NCBI RefSeq assembly: GCF_003970925.1
Contig: NZ_RWJF01000001.1
Span: 2,226,501-2,290,500, forward strand
Origin: Sphingomonas ginkgonis
Lineage (GTDB): Bacteria; Pseudomonadota; Alphaproteobacteria; Sphingomonadales; Sphingomonadaceae
Length of the DNA: 64,000 nt
Direction of reading: 5' to 3'
Every line of letters starts with the position of its first letter. The first letter of the stretch is position 1. Below are positions 34,800 through 43,052 of the stretch, piece by piece. Under the pieces are notes generated by a model that searched no databases, had not been told where the DNA came from, and was given only the letters and a program-made list of their open reading frames with translations. A program made the position numbers and the translations under genes.

Positions 34800-34984
34800 G
34801 CGTCGATCCCGAGCGGGGGCTACCGCTACTTACCGAGGCGGAACTGGTCGAAATGCGGCAGCTCGGGATTGTGCGCCAACCGGTCGACTCCTTCAGCGTC
34901 AGGGCGTTTCGCTACAGCAACCTCAAAGACGCGGTCGCTCAAGCCAAGCGGCAGATTCCCAATCGGTCTCGGGAAGTTTTTTAG
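34796..34984 (+). CDS. Small hypothetical protein (62 aa)
   Basis: MSVDPERGLPLLTEAELVEM.. to ..AVAQAKRQIPNRSREVF. The GTG start overlaps the previous stop by four bases, indicating coupling. LTEAELVEMRQLGIVR and FRYSNLKDAVAQAKRQ suggest a compact alpha/beta fold. No family recognised. Confidence 0.55.
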   Translation: MSVDPERGLPLLTEAELVEMRQLGIVRQPVDSFSVRAFRYSNLKDAVAQAKRQIPNRSREVF

Positions 34985-35186
34985 GTCTGAGATGGTCTGA
35001 ATCGGCCTTACCGAATTAGCGGCAAAACCGAACGGTTGTGACATCGCCTGCGGTGGCGCGGTGGCCGCTTTCGACGAGTTCGATCTTGAAAGCTGTCAGG
35101 CAGCAAAGTCCCCACGAGCTGTCGCTCGCAGACCTGGCGAGGCGCCATATTCCGCCACGAAAAAATACGCTAATGCCGCATTTGAC
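34985..35186. other. Short non-coding stretch before an IS remnant
   Basis: No gene seen; the frames here lack ribosome sites and similarity. Confidence 0.4.
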
Positions 35187-35250
35187 GGTGCTGTCAGACT
35201 AATCAGCACTCGTCTCCGTTTGACGAGCCTTGGCCTTGAGAGCGATGGCT
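35187..35250 (-). mobile_element. IS6-like left-end remnant (copy A type)
   Basis: GGTGCTGTCAGACTAA, CTCGTCTCCGTTTGACGAGCC and a following TTGAGA match the left 55-60 bp of IS6-like copy A with a few changes. No transposase follows; beyond about 35250 the similarity ends. Confidence 0.75.
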
Positions 35251-35411
35251 GGTGAATGTTTTGCCGTTCTTGCTCCAGCGAGGTTTTAAAATGCTTGCGA
35301 GCATTGAAGCTAATGATACGAAACGCGTGGGCGAGCGTGCCCTACCTTGCAGATCGTTCGACTAAACCGGTCACGCGTGAAAATCTCAGGATGCGAAAGT
35401 GTTGTTCGCAA

Positions 35412-35755
35412 TCACTCAATCAGGTCTCGTTGTAGCTCGATCACCTTGACAAGCCCATCAGGAGTGCGCAGCTGCAGCATGCGGCCAAATGCTTCGTCGC
35501 CGGTGCCACGGTGGATGAGCTTCGGGTCGATTGACCGAAGGTGCTGCTCGATCTCCTTCGAGCTTCGTGTCACTGGTGAACTGCAATTCCAGTGGCTCAG
35601 GATTGTCCTCGCTTGGTGGATGAGCCAGCAAACTGAGAGATGTGTTTCCGAACCGCACAAGACACCAATCGCCATCGCGGCTTCCGAACAGTAACTCACC
35701 TCCTAGGCCTTCGAAGAAAGCCACGCTGATTTCCATCTGCTTTACGTGCAGCATT
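35412..35755 (-). pseudogene. VOC (glyoxalase-like) protein, frameshifted and cut by IS3
   Basis: MEISVAFFEGLGGELLFGSRDGDWCLVRFG and PSEDNPEPLELQFTSDTKLE (one frame) continue as EIEQHLRSIDPKLIHRGTGD and LQLRTPDGLVKVIELQRDL (another frame), together a complete vicinal-oxygen-chelate domain. The frame change lies near 35565. The first codons coincide with the IS3 end at 35756, so the natural N-terminus is probably lost too. Confidence 0.7.
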
Positions 35756-35817
35756 TGACGTGCTCCCCTGAAACTCTGCCAGTTTGAGCTAGAGTCCGCC
35801 TTCGTGAGGAGACGGAC

Positions 35818-36084
35818 GTGAAGAAGACCAGGTTCAGCGAGGAGCAGATCATCGCGGTGCTGCGCGAGCAGGAGGGCGGGATGAAGACCGCCGATGTGTG
35901 TCGCAAGCACGGGATCAGCAGCGCGACGCTGTACGCGTGGAAGGCGAAGTACGGCGGCATGGACGTGTCGCAGGCGCGCAAGCTGAAGGTGCTCGAGGAG
36001 GAGAACGGCCGGCTCAAACGGCTGCTGGCTGACGCCATGCTCGACAATGCCGTGCTGAAGGAAGTCGCGGCAAAAAATTGGTGA
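35818..36084 (+). CDS. IS3 transposase OrfA
   Basis: 88 residues from a GTG start: [20 protein letters not shown] with the [23 protein letters not shown] and a leucine-zipper-like helix ([20 protein letters not shown]). Overlaps OrfB by seven bases; a -1 frameshift would make the fusion transposase. Confidence 0.95.
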   Translation: MKKTRFSEEQIIAVLREQEGGMKTADVCRKHGISSATLYAWKAKYGGMDVSQARKLKVLEEENGRLKRLLADAMLDNAVLKEVAAKNW

Positions 36085-36947
36085 GGCCTGCCGCTCAGCG
36101 GAAGGCTGTCGAGCATGCTCGGCAGCTGTTCGGCATCAGCGAGCGTCGGGCGTGTACCATCTTCGGCGTAGATCGAACGTCGGTGCGCTACGCGCCCCGG
36201 CATAGTGATGATGGCGACCTGCGGTCGCGGCTGCGTGAGATCGCGGCGGAACGTCGGCGCTTCGGCTACCGGCGACTGGGGATCATGCTGGCCCGCGAGG
36301 GGCTGGTCATGAACCACAAGAAGCTGCTGCGGCTGTACCGCGAGGAGAACCTGCGGGTCAGGCGCCGTCGCGGACGGAAGCGAGCGATGGGCACCCGAGC
36401 ACCCATGACGCTGCCACAGGGACCGAACCAGCGCTGGAGCCTCGACTTCGTTAGCGACACGCTGATCAGCGGCCGGCGCATCCGTATCCTGGCGGTAGTC
36501 GACGACTTCACGCGGGAATGCCTGGCGCTGGTGGTCGACACCTCGCTGTCAGGCGCACGCGTCGCTCGAGAGCTCGACGCCATCATCGCTGCCAGGGGCG
36601 TACCGCCGCTGATGATCGTCAGCGACAATGGCACCGAGCTGACCAGTCTGGCGGTCCTGAGATGGACGCAGGAACGACCGGTCGAGTGGCACTACATTGC
36701 ACCCGGCAAGCCGCAGCAGAACGGCTACGTCGAGAGCTTCAACGGCCGACTGCATGACGAATGCCTCAACGAGACGCTGTTCGTGTCGCTCGGCCATGCC
36801 CGCTCGGTACTGCGGCTCTGGCGCGACGACTACAACCATGTGCGGCCGCATAGCGGTGTTGGCGGGCTGACGCCCGCCGATGCTGCCAAGCGGGTTGTGC
36901 AACACCGCCCCGAGGGGCACCATACCAACCCCGGACTCCAGTTATGA
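36078..36947 (+). CDS. IS3 transposase OrfB (DDE integrase)
   Basis: 289 residues. HTH_21-type N-terminus ([16 protein letters not shown]), rve domain with W-S-L-DFVSD (first Asp), SDNGTEL (second Asp) and [17 protein letters not shown] (Glu). Intact, so the element may be active. Confidence 0.95.
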   Translation: MVRPAAQRKAVEHARQLFGISERRACTIFGVDRTSVRYAPRHSDDGDLRSRLREIAAERRRFGYRRLGIMLAREGLVMNHKKLLRLYREENLRVRRRRGRKRAMGTRAPMTLPQGPNQRWSLDFVSDTLISGRRIRILAVVDDFTRECLALVVDTSLSGARVARELDAIIAARGVPPLMIVSDNGTELTSLAVLRWTQERPVEWHYIAPGKPQQNGYVESFNGRLHDECLNETLFVSLGHARSVLRLWRDDYNHVRPHSGVGGLTPADAAKRVVQHRPEGHHTNPGLQL

Positions 36948-36973
36948 CTGGTAGAGCTTTGGGGAGCACGTCA

Positions 36974-37163
36974 CCGCGGCCTAGCGCGTCAGAAAACACC
37001 CGAATTCTTCCAACTGGTCTCGGAGCTCCCGCGAACGGCAAGCGGCAAGGTCGTGAAACACAGGCTGCGAGATCAGGCACGGAAAGGCTTTGTGAACCTC
37101 GAGGACGTGCAATCTGGATCTGCTCCCCAAAATAATGCTGGAGTTGATGCAAATGGCGAGTGA
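36974..37163 (+). pseudogene. Acyl-CoA synthetase (AMP-binding) C-terminal fragment
   Basis: Reading GLARQKTPEFFQLVSELPRT then ASGKVVKHRLRDQARKG, the end of an AMP-dependent ligase including the A10 motif ELPRTASGKV with its catalytic Lys. The frame starts at the IS3 right end; everything N-terminal is missing. It ends at TGA 37161, overlapping the lipoyl-type gene. Confidence 0.8.
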
Positions 37164-37383
37164 GATCATACTTCCGAAGATCGGTTTCTCGATGACCGAA
37201 GGGGAAATTGCTGAATGGCTGGTCCTTGACGGACAGACGGTCAATGCCGGTGAGCCGCTGTTTCTGCTCGAGGCCGACAAGTCGGCGACAGAAGTGGAGG
37301 CTCCCGCGAGCGGCACGCTCCGCATCCTTCGACAGCCGGGCGAAACATGCCCCGTCGGAACCGTGATCGGCCTTATTGAATAG
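37153..37383 (+). CDS. Biotin/lipoyl-attachment domain protein
   Basis: 76 residues from the ATG at 37153: IILPKIGFSMTEGEIAEWLV and FLLEADKSATEVEAPASGTL, a lone lipoyl domain with the lipoylation Lys in EADKSATE. It would swing acyl groups for a 2-oxoacid dehydrogenase-type complex, but no E1, E2 or E3 gene is in the window. The start overlaps the end of the truncated acyl-CoA ligase, so it was the second gene of an operon whose promoter side was removed by the IS3 event. It may now be poorly expressed. Confidence 0.8.
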   Translation: MASEIILPKIGFSMTEGEIAEWLVLDGQTVNAGEPLFLLEADKSATEVEAPASGTLRILRQPGETCPVGTVIGLIE

Positions 37384-37419
37384 CGAAGCAAAGGCACCGG
37401 ACAGCTGGAATCTGGTCAT

Positions 37420-37640
37420 CGGGCATTTTAGGCGTCTGGAAAGACCCAGTTGTTGACGTTTAGGCCAAGATTGCTGCGCCCCGAAAGCGGACGTTCGTTC
37501 ACTGCGGTCGGTAGCACAGCTCAGACCCACACTCAGACATTCGGGCTCGAATCGCTGGTGCCCGATAGCGGACGTTTGTTTTGGCGCCGCTGAGATCCGG
37601 AACTGGCCGGATGCAGACCGTCCGCTTTTGAACCGTAGGT
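37420..37640 (+). repeat. 81/82-bp repeat units, second locus
   Basis: GCGGACGTTCGTTCACTGCG at 37487 and GCGGACGTTTGTTTTGGCG at 37568 are 81 bp apart, with CAGACCCACACTCAGAC between them, matching the unit structure of the array at 9426-9755. Confidence 0.65.
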
Positions 37641-37743
37641 CCACAAATACGGCCCTCCGTGCAGCTAAGCTGCTGGTGACCGCTTTCGACCCTCACCTAC
37701 CGCTCAAGCGGCAATCAACTGAATTCGAACCGCAGCCTTGAAA

Positions 37744-37758
37744 CGGACATTATGTCCG
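37744..37758. promoter_or_regulatory. Palindromic operator candidate for the efflux operon
   Basis: CGGACATTATGTCCG is a perfect 15-bp palindrome about one central base, 51 bases upstream of the HlyD-type gene. It directly follows TTGAAA, a possible -35. A TetR-family gene sits at the other end of the operon, the natural candidate repressor. Confidence 0.5.
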
Positions 37759-37809
37759 GTTAAGGGGGCTGCGCCATTTACGGTGCACTCTCATCAGCCC
37801 GGAAATTAG

Positions 37810-38988
37810 ATGAACCAGAACGAGCTCGATCATGATCGCGAGGCGTCTCCTGCGGCTGACGATCATTCGCCAGAAGGGGAGCCGGCCGCGCCGAAGATCA
37901 GCAAGCGAGCCAAGTTGATCCTTCTGGTTGTCGGTGTCGTCGTGTTGATTGCGGTGGCGTTTTGGTATGTTCGTCATCAGGAATATGGAAAGTATTTCCA
38001 GGAAACGAATGACGCGCAGGTCCAGGCGGATGCGGTCACCGTGGCGCCTCGCGTCGCGGGCTATGTCGCGGACGTGCTCGTCGCCGACAATCAGGACGTT
38101 CACCAAGGACAGCCATTACTTCGAATTGATCCTCGCGATTTCCGGGCCCAGGCCTCGCAAGCGGAAGCGCAAATCGCCCAGGCGGCGGCGGGGAGCCAGA
38201 ACGCGCAGGCATCGATTGATGAGCAATATGCCATGATCGAGCAAGCTCGCGCGCAACTGACGGCCGCGCGCGCCAAGGCGGCGCACGACGCCGGTGAAGT
38301 CGCTCGCTATGCACCGCTCGCAGCGAGTGGCGCCGAAACCCGGCAGCAACTGGCGCAGCTTCGTGCGACGGCGTTCCAGTCAGCCCAGGATGCACGCGCT
38401 CAGGCTGCCACCCTGCTAGTGCAACAGCGCAAGGTTGCCGGCTTCCGCGCACAGATCGGGCAGAGTGAAGCGCAGCGCCGCGGCGCGAAGGCGCAGCTCG
38501 AGTCGGCCAATGTGAATGTCGGAGCAACGCTGATCCGGGCCGCGATCAACGGTCGGGTCGGCAACAAGACGGTGACTGTCGGGCAGTATGCGCAGGCCGG
38601 CACGCGGCTGATGTCGATCGTGCCCCTGGACAACCTCTACATCGTGGCCAACTTCAAGGAGACTCAACTAGCGTTGATGCGCGCTGGTCAGCCCGCGACC
38701 ATCCATATCGATGCACTTGGCGGCGTCGAGCTCCAAGGCCGGGTTCTGAGCATTTCTCCCGGGACCGGCGGTCAGTTCTCGATCCTGCCGCCGCAGAATG
38801 CGACCGGCAACTTTACCAAGATCGTGCAGCGTGTCCCGGTCCGCATCGCCTTGCAGGCCGGTCCCGAGGCGCGCCGCCTGCTGGTACCCGGCCTGTCAGT
38901 CAGCGTCACCGTGGACACTACGTCGGCTAAAGGCGATCTTGACCGCATTCGCGAGCAGCAAGACAGGCTGAGCGGGTCAGCGCGCTAA
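37810..38988 (+). CDS. HlyD/EmrA-type membrane fusion protein
   Basis: 392 residues: cytosolic acidic N-terminus, one membrane segment (residues 35-53), biotinyl-lipoyl half-motifs (VQADAVTVAPRVAGYVADV early, RAAINGRVGNKTVTVGQYA later), a long coiled-coil hairpin (about 110-230) and a beta-barrel domain. It bridges the inner-membrane MFS pump and the outer-membrane channel. First gene of a tightly packed three-gene operon; the next gene starts immediately after its stop. Confidence 0.92.
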   Translation: MNQNELDHDREASPAADDHSPEGEPAAPKISKRAKLILLVVGVVVLIAVAFWYVRHQEYGKYFQETNDAQVQADAVTVAPRVAGYVADVLVADNQDVHQGQPLLRIDPRDFRAQASQAEAQIAQAAAGSQNAQASIDEQYAMIEQARAQLTAARAKAAHDAGEVARYAPLAASGAETRQQLAQLRATAFQSAQDARAQAATLLVQQRKVAGFRAQIGQSEAQRRGAKAQLESANVNVGATLIRAAINGRVGNKTVTVGQYAQAGTRLMSIVPLDNLYIVANFKETQLALMRAGQPATIHIDALGGVELQGRVLSISPGTGGQFSILPPQNATGNFTKIVQRVPVRIALQAGPEARRLLVPGLSVSVTVDTTSAKGDLDRIREQQDRLSGSAR

Positions 38989-40572
38989 GTGGCAAGCAAG
39001 GCGATAAGCTCAAGCCAAGGTGCTGCCTCGGCAGGACCAGTCGCCGAGCCGCGGGCCGACGCCGCCGCCTGGCTCGCCGTCGCCGCGGGAACGCTCGGTG
39101 CGCTGATGGCAACGCTCGACATCTCGATCGTCAACTCGGCGCTGCCGACGATCCAGGGCGAGATCGGCGCCAGCGGTACGGAAGGCACCTGGGTAGCAAC
39201 GGCCTATCTCGTCGCCGAGATCGTTATAATCCCGCTGGCCGCCTGGCTTGAGCGGCTGCTTGGCCTGCGGACATTCCTGCTGATCGCGGCGGGAATGTTC
39301 ACCATCTTCTCGATGGTCTGCGGAACCGCAAGCAGCCTCACGATGATGATTATCGGCCGTGTTGGTCAGGGATTCACCGGCGGAGCGATGATCCCCACGG
39401 CCCAGACCATCATCGCCACACGCCTGCCTCGTCGCCAGCAACCCATCGGCATCGCTCTATTTGGCGTCACGGCCATCCTAGGGCCCGTGATCGGTCCGCT
39501 GATCGGCGGCTGGCTGACCGAGAACTTCAGCTGGCATTACGCCTTTTTCCTCAATCTGCCGATCTGCGCCGGACTGGTCGTGCTGCTGCTGCTCGGGCTG
39601 CCGCACCATAAGGCTAAGCTTGCGTTGCTTACACAGGCCGACTGGCTCGGGATCGCGGGCTTGGCGCTCGGCCTGGGTGGACTGACGGTTCTCCTGGAAG
39701 AGGGTCAGCGCGAACTGTGGTTCGCCTCCGCGCTGATCCAGCGCATGGCTCTCGTTTCGGCGGCGGGTTTTACGATGCTGTTCGTCGGTCAGGTCCGCGC
39801 GAAGCGTCCGGTGATCAAGCTCAGCCTGCTTCTGGATCGGCAGTTCGGCTCGGTCGCGCTGATGGGCATGGTGCTTGGCGTGGTGCTCTACGGCACTTCC
39901 TACGCCATCCCTCAGTTTCTCGCCGCTGTAGCCGATTACAACGCTCTTCAGTCGGGCAAGGTGGTGCTGCTCTCAGGCATTCCCAGCCTGTTCATGATGG
40001 CCATCGTTCCCATCCTGCTGCGTACCGTCGACGTTCGCATCGCGGTCGCCGGCGGACTCCTCATCATGGGATTGGCGGCCCTGCTGGATGCGCATCTAAC
40101 GATTGACTCGGCGGGAGCCGACTTCACCGTATCGCAGCTGTTGCGCGGGGTCGGGCAGATCCTGGGGATGCTGTTCCTCAGCCAAGCGGTGGTCCGGTCG
40201 GTGCCGCCCGAAGATGCCGGTGACGCCTCCGGATTATTCAATGCCGTACGCAATCTCGGCGGCAGCTTCGCGCTGGCCGGCATTTCCATTCTCCAAGAGG
40301 GGCGCGTGTGGCTGCACTCGCGCCGGATCGAAGAGGGCCTCACCGCCAATTCGCCGGCGGTACAGAGTTATGTCAGCGGCGTGTCGCAGGCCGTGGGCGG
40401 TGATGCTGCCGCGTTCCGGCTGATCAGCCAGCAGGTGCAAGGCCAAGCGCTCGTCATGGCGTTCAACGACATCTTCTGGATCATGGGGATTGGGACGTTT
40501 CTCGTCCTGCCCCTGGTCCTGTTCTTACGTCCATTCCCGAAGGACGCTGCACCTGCAGCGGTGATGCATTGA
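38989..40572 (+). CDS. EmrB/QacA-type MFS multidrug transporter (DHA2)
   Basis: 527 residues with about 14 membrane segments; DHA2 signatures LMATLDISIVNSALPTIQGEI and FGVTAILGPVIGPLIGGWLTENFSWHYAFFLNLP. Proton-driven export of drugs or hydrophobic toxins through the partner fusion protein. GTG start directly after the HlyD stop; its stop overlaps the next start (TGATG). Confidence 0.92.
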   Translation: MASKAISSSQGAASAGPVAEPRADAAAWLAVAAGTLGALMATLDISIVNSALPTIQGEIGASGTEGTWVATAYLVAEIVIIPLAAWLERLLGLRTFLLIAAGMFTIFSMVCGTASSLTMMIIGRVGQGFTGGAMIPTAQTIIATRLPRRQQPIGIALFGVTAILGPVIGPLIGGWLTENFSWHYAFFLNLPICAGLVVLLLLGLPHHKAKLALLTQADWLGIAGLALGLGGLTVLLEEGQRELWFASALIQRMALVSAAGFTMLFVGQVRAKRPVIKLSLLLDRQFGSVALMGMVLGVVLYGTSYAIPQFLAAVADYNALQSGKVVLLSGIPSLFMMAIVPILLRTVDVRIAVAGGLLIMGLAALLDAHLTIDSAGADFTVSQLLRGVGQILGMLFLSQAVVRSVPPEDAGDASGLFNAVRNLGGSFALAGISILQEGRVWLHSRRIEEGLTANSPAVQSYVSGVSQAVGGDAAAFRLISQQVQGQALVMAFNDIFWIMGIGTFLVLPLVLFLRPFPKDAAPAAVMH

Positions 40573-42038
40573 TGAGAGAGAAAGTATTCCTAATTCCGGC
40601 TTGCGCGTTGCTGGCTGGCTGCACCGTCGGTCCGAACTATGCGGGTCCACCTGTCGCGGCTTCCGACGCCGTCGCGCGCGGCACTTTCGTTCGGGCCAGC
40701 GATCCGTCGTTTCGCGCAGACCTGGGTGTCGCTCGCTGGTGGGAAAGCCTCAACGATCCGCTACTGACCAGGCTGGTAGACGACGGACTGGCCCAGAGCC
40801 CCAACATTGACCTGGCTCAGGCGCGCATCCGTGAGGCGGCTTCGCAACTGACCCAGCAGCAGGCCAATCAGCTGCCCTCGATCAGCGCCAATGGTACTTA
40901 CCTACGCGCGCAGCTGCCGGGTACGGGCCTTGGCGGGGGTAGTTCCGCTCAGGGGGGCGGCTCTTCGTCGACCCTGACCTTTTACAATGTCGGCGCCAAT
41001 GCGTCCTGGGAGCCGGACCTGTTCGGCGGCGGACGGCGCGGCGTCGAGCAGAGCCGCGCCAACGTCGGCCGCCGCTTCGCCGATCTGGCCGACGCCCAGG
41101 TCAGCCTCGCCGCCCAGATCGCCCAAGCCTACGTCAATCTGCGCGATGCGCAGGAACGGTCACGCTTGAATGCGCAATCCAGCGAACTGCAGAAACGTGC
41201 GATCACGCTGACGAAGCAACGTTTTCAGGCGGGTACCGCCTCGACGCTCGATCTGGAGCGATTGCAGACTCAGTTTGATCAGACCCAAGCCCAGAACATT
41301 CCACTGAAGACGCAGGTGGATGAGTATCTGAACCAGTTGGCGGTCCTAACCGGCCGAACGCCGGGCGCCCTAGACCCGCTCCTCACTAGCGCCACGCCCG
41401 TCCCGCTTCCGCCGGCCAAGGTGCCGATCGGCGACCCCGCGTCGCTCATCGCCCGACGCCCCGACATCCGCTCGGCCGAGCGAGCGCTGGCCGCGAGCAA
41501 CGCGCAAATCGGAGTCAACACGGCAAAGCTCTATCCCAGCCTGCGCTTCATGGGCATCCTTGGTCTTGGCGGGAGCACGCCGGGCGCAGTGCTCGACCCG
41601 TCCAACCTATCGACGATCCTTGCCCCGATGCTGAGCTGGTCATTCCTCGACTTCGGCCGCACGCGCGCTTCGATCCGACAGTCGGAGGCGCAGCGCGACC
41701 AAGCTTCGGCCCAATATCGCGAGGCGTTACTTGAAGCGCTCCAGGATGCCGAGACCAGCCTTTCGCGATTTGGCACTCTGCGTCTTCAGCTTGCCCAACT
41801 GCTCCAGGCGGAAGCTTCGGCGTCGCGCGCGGCCAATCTTAACGCCCAGCGGCTGCGGGCAGGAACAACCAGCCTAATCGACCAGCTCGATGTCGAGCGG
41901 CAGCGCCTGTCTGCGGCAAGCGCCGTGGCGCAGGCCCGGGCGCAGCTGACGATCAGCTATATCGCGGTGAACAAGAGCTTGGGGCTTGGGTGGACGGAGC
42001 TGGGCACACCACCGCCGGCCCAGGTACGATCGCGCTAA
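40572..42038 (+). CDS. NodT/OprM-type outer membrane efflux lipoprotein
   Basis: 488 residues. Lipoprotein signal with LLAGC (residues about 14-18) then TVGPNYAGPP, two OEP repeats (LAQARIREAASQLTQQQANQLP; IGVNTAKLYPSLRF; LDVERQRLSAASAVAQARAQL). Forms the trimeric outer membrane tunnel of the EmrAB-type pump. Overlaps the MFS gene and, tail to tail by four bases, the TetR gene. Confidence 0.92.
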   Translation: MREKVFLIPACALLAGCTVGPNYAGPPVAASDAVARGTFVRASDPSFRADLGVARWWESLNDPLLTRLVDDGLAQSPNIDLAQARIREAASQLTQQQANQLPSISANGTYLRAQLPGTGLGGGSSAQGGGSSSTLTFYNVGANASWEPDLFGGGRRGVEQSRANVGRRFADLADAQVSLAAQIAQAYVNLRDAQERSRLNAQSSELQKRAITLTKQRFQAGTASTLDLERLQTQFDQTQAQNIPLKTQVDEYLNQLAVLTGRTPGALDPLLTSATPVPLPPAKVPIGDPASLIARRPDIRSAERALAASNAQIGVNTAKLYPSLRFMGILGLGGSTPGAVLDPSNLSTILAPMLSWSFLDFGRTRASIRQSEAQRDQASAQYREALLEALQDAETSLSRFGTLRLQLAQLLQAEASASRAANLNAQRLRAGTTSLIDQLDVERQRLSAASAVAQARAQLTISYIAVNKSLGLGWTELGTPPPAQVRSR

Positions 42039-42589
42039 CGAGGTCGAAGGCCAAGCATCAGCAAATCGAGAGCTTCGTTGATCCGCTCGCCAACTTCACG
42101 CTGATGGATGTTCGGCAGGACCGACCCGCTGACCATCCGCATTGCCAGCAGGACTTGTTGCGGGGTGACGCCAAAGCGCAGCTCGCCGCGTGCCTGAGCG
42201 CCTTCGACCAACGGAAGGAGCAGGTTCTCGAGCCGGGCGCCCAGCCGGTCGAACGCTGCAAGATTGTCCCCGTCCAACGAGATCTCAGATGTTAGGCGCG
42301 AGAAGAGCGCCGACGCGCCTGCACCATGACGGACCATGTCCGCGATCGTCTGCTCGACCGTGCCGTCTCGATCGAGCCGCTCCTCAATAAGGTCGACCTC
42401 ATGTTCGAAGATAGCGATGGCGAGGGCCATGCGATCTTTGAAATTTCGGTAGAGCGTACCGCGACCGACCCCGGCACGCACAGCAATGTCTTCAAGTGGC
42501 ACGCCAAAACCTGACTCGGCGAAGCATTGGGAAGCGGCGTTAATCAGTGCAGCCCGGCGCAAGCTTGCGTCTCTTCGCATCGGTTTCAT
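42035..42589 (-). CDS. TetR/AcrR-family regulator
   Basis: 184 residues with an N-terminal TetR HTH (about 12-58: ALINAASQCFAESGFGVPLE then DIAVRAGVGRGTLYRNFKDR) and a divergent ligand domain. It converges on the efflux operon with stops overlapping by four bases, so it is likely its local repressor, acting at the palindrome at 37744. That palindrome is not repeated upstream of this gene, so no autoregulation through it is evident. Confidence 0.88.
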   Translation of the reverse strand: MKPMRRDASLRRAALINAASQCFAESGFGVPLEDIAVRAGVGRGTLYRNFKDRMALAIAIFEHEVDLIEERLDRDGTVEQTIADMVRHGAGASALFSRLTSEISLDGDNLAAFDRLGARLENLLLPLVEGAQARGELRFGVTPQQVLLAMRMVSGSVLPNIHQREVGERINEALDLLMLGLRPR

Positions 42590-42788
42590 TCGTTCGTGCT
42601 CCAGAGGACAGGCAAATACGAGAAGCGCTCGCTTGTACCCGTTCGTGGATGAACGAGCATCAGCCTAAGAACGTCAAAGCTCAGGCGGGACACGGATGTG
42701 TTTAACGAGGTTGAACCGCAGACGGAATCGGCCGAAGCCAGGGAGCAGGGCTTGGTGCTCGCAGCCATCGACGGCGATAGCTTCGTTG

Positions 42789-42961
42789 GGCATTGTCAGA
42801 AATAATACATCGCCGTTCTCCAAGCTGGTTAGTGGGGCGACGACGGGCGCGATGTTCTCCAGATAACCTGCTTCCTGCCCTCTTATGATCAAGCGTGATC
42901 GATGCGGATCCTGACCTCAGAAAGCAGCTTTGAACCAAATTCTGGTTAGTCTGACACTTCC
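42789..42961 (+). mobile_element. 173-bp MITE-like element, copy 4
   Basis: Left end GGCATTGTCAGAAATAATAC, right end TCTGACACTTCC with AACCAAATTCTGGTTAGT before it. Same length and landmarks (GCTGGTTAGT 36 bases in) as the copies at 8764 and 22790, but a more diverged centre. No target duplication. Confidence 0.82.
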
Positions 42962-43052
42962 CTGCCATCCGTTCAATTCGCCGCGGAGGGCTGCTTACGA
43001 CGCTTCGCAAACATCGCGCAGGGCGAGTCATTCTGCTCCCGCCGCGTCTGGC

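Larger units (their letters stand above)
35756..36973 (+). mobile_element. IS3-family insertion sequence (IS407 group)
   Basis: 1218 bp bounded by TGACGTGCTCCCC and its exact complement GGGGAGCACGTCA, with two overlapping transposase frames. Target duplications are not evident: the 4 bp on each side are CATT and CCGC. The genes on both sides are truncated (VOC protein on the left, acyl-CoA ligase on the right) and unrelated, so a rearrangement or deletion has removed one original flank. Confidence 0.92.

Noticed and set aside
37430..37640. Possible CRISPR-like repeat near 37.5 kb
   Set aside because: Only two related units with an 81-bp period; belongs to the dispersed repeat family.
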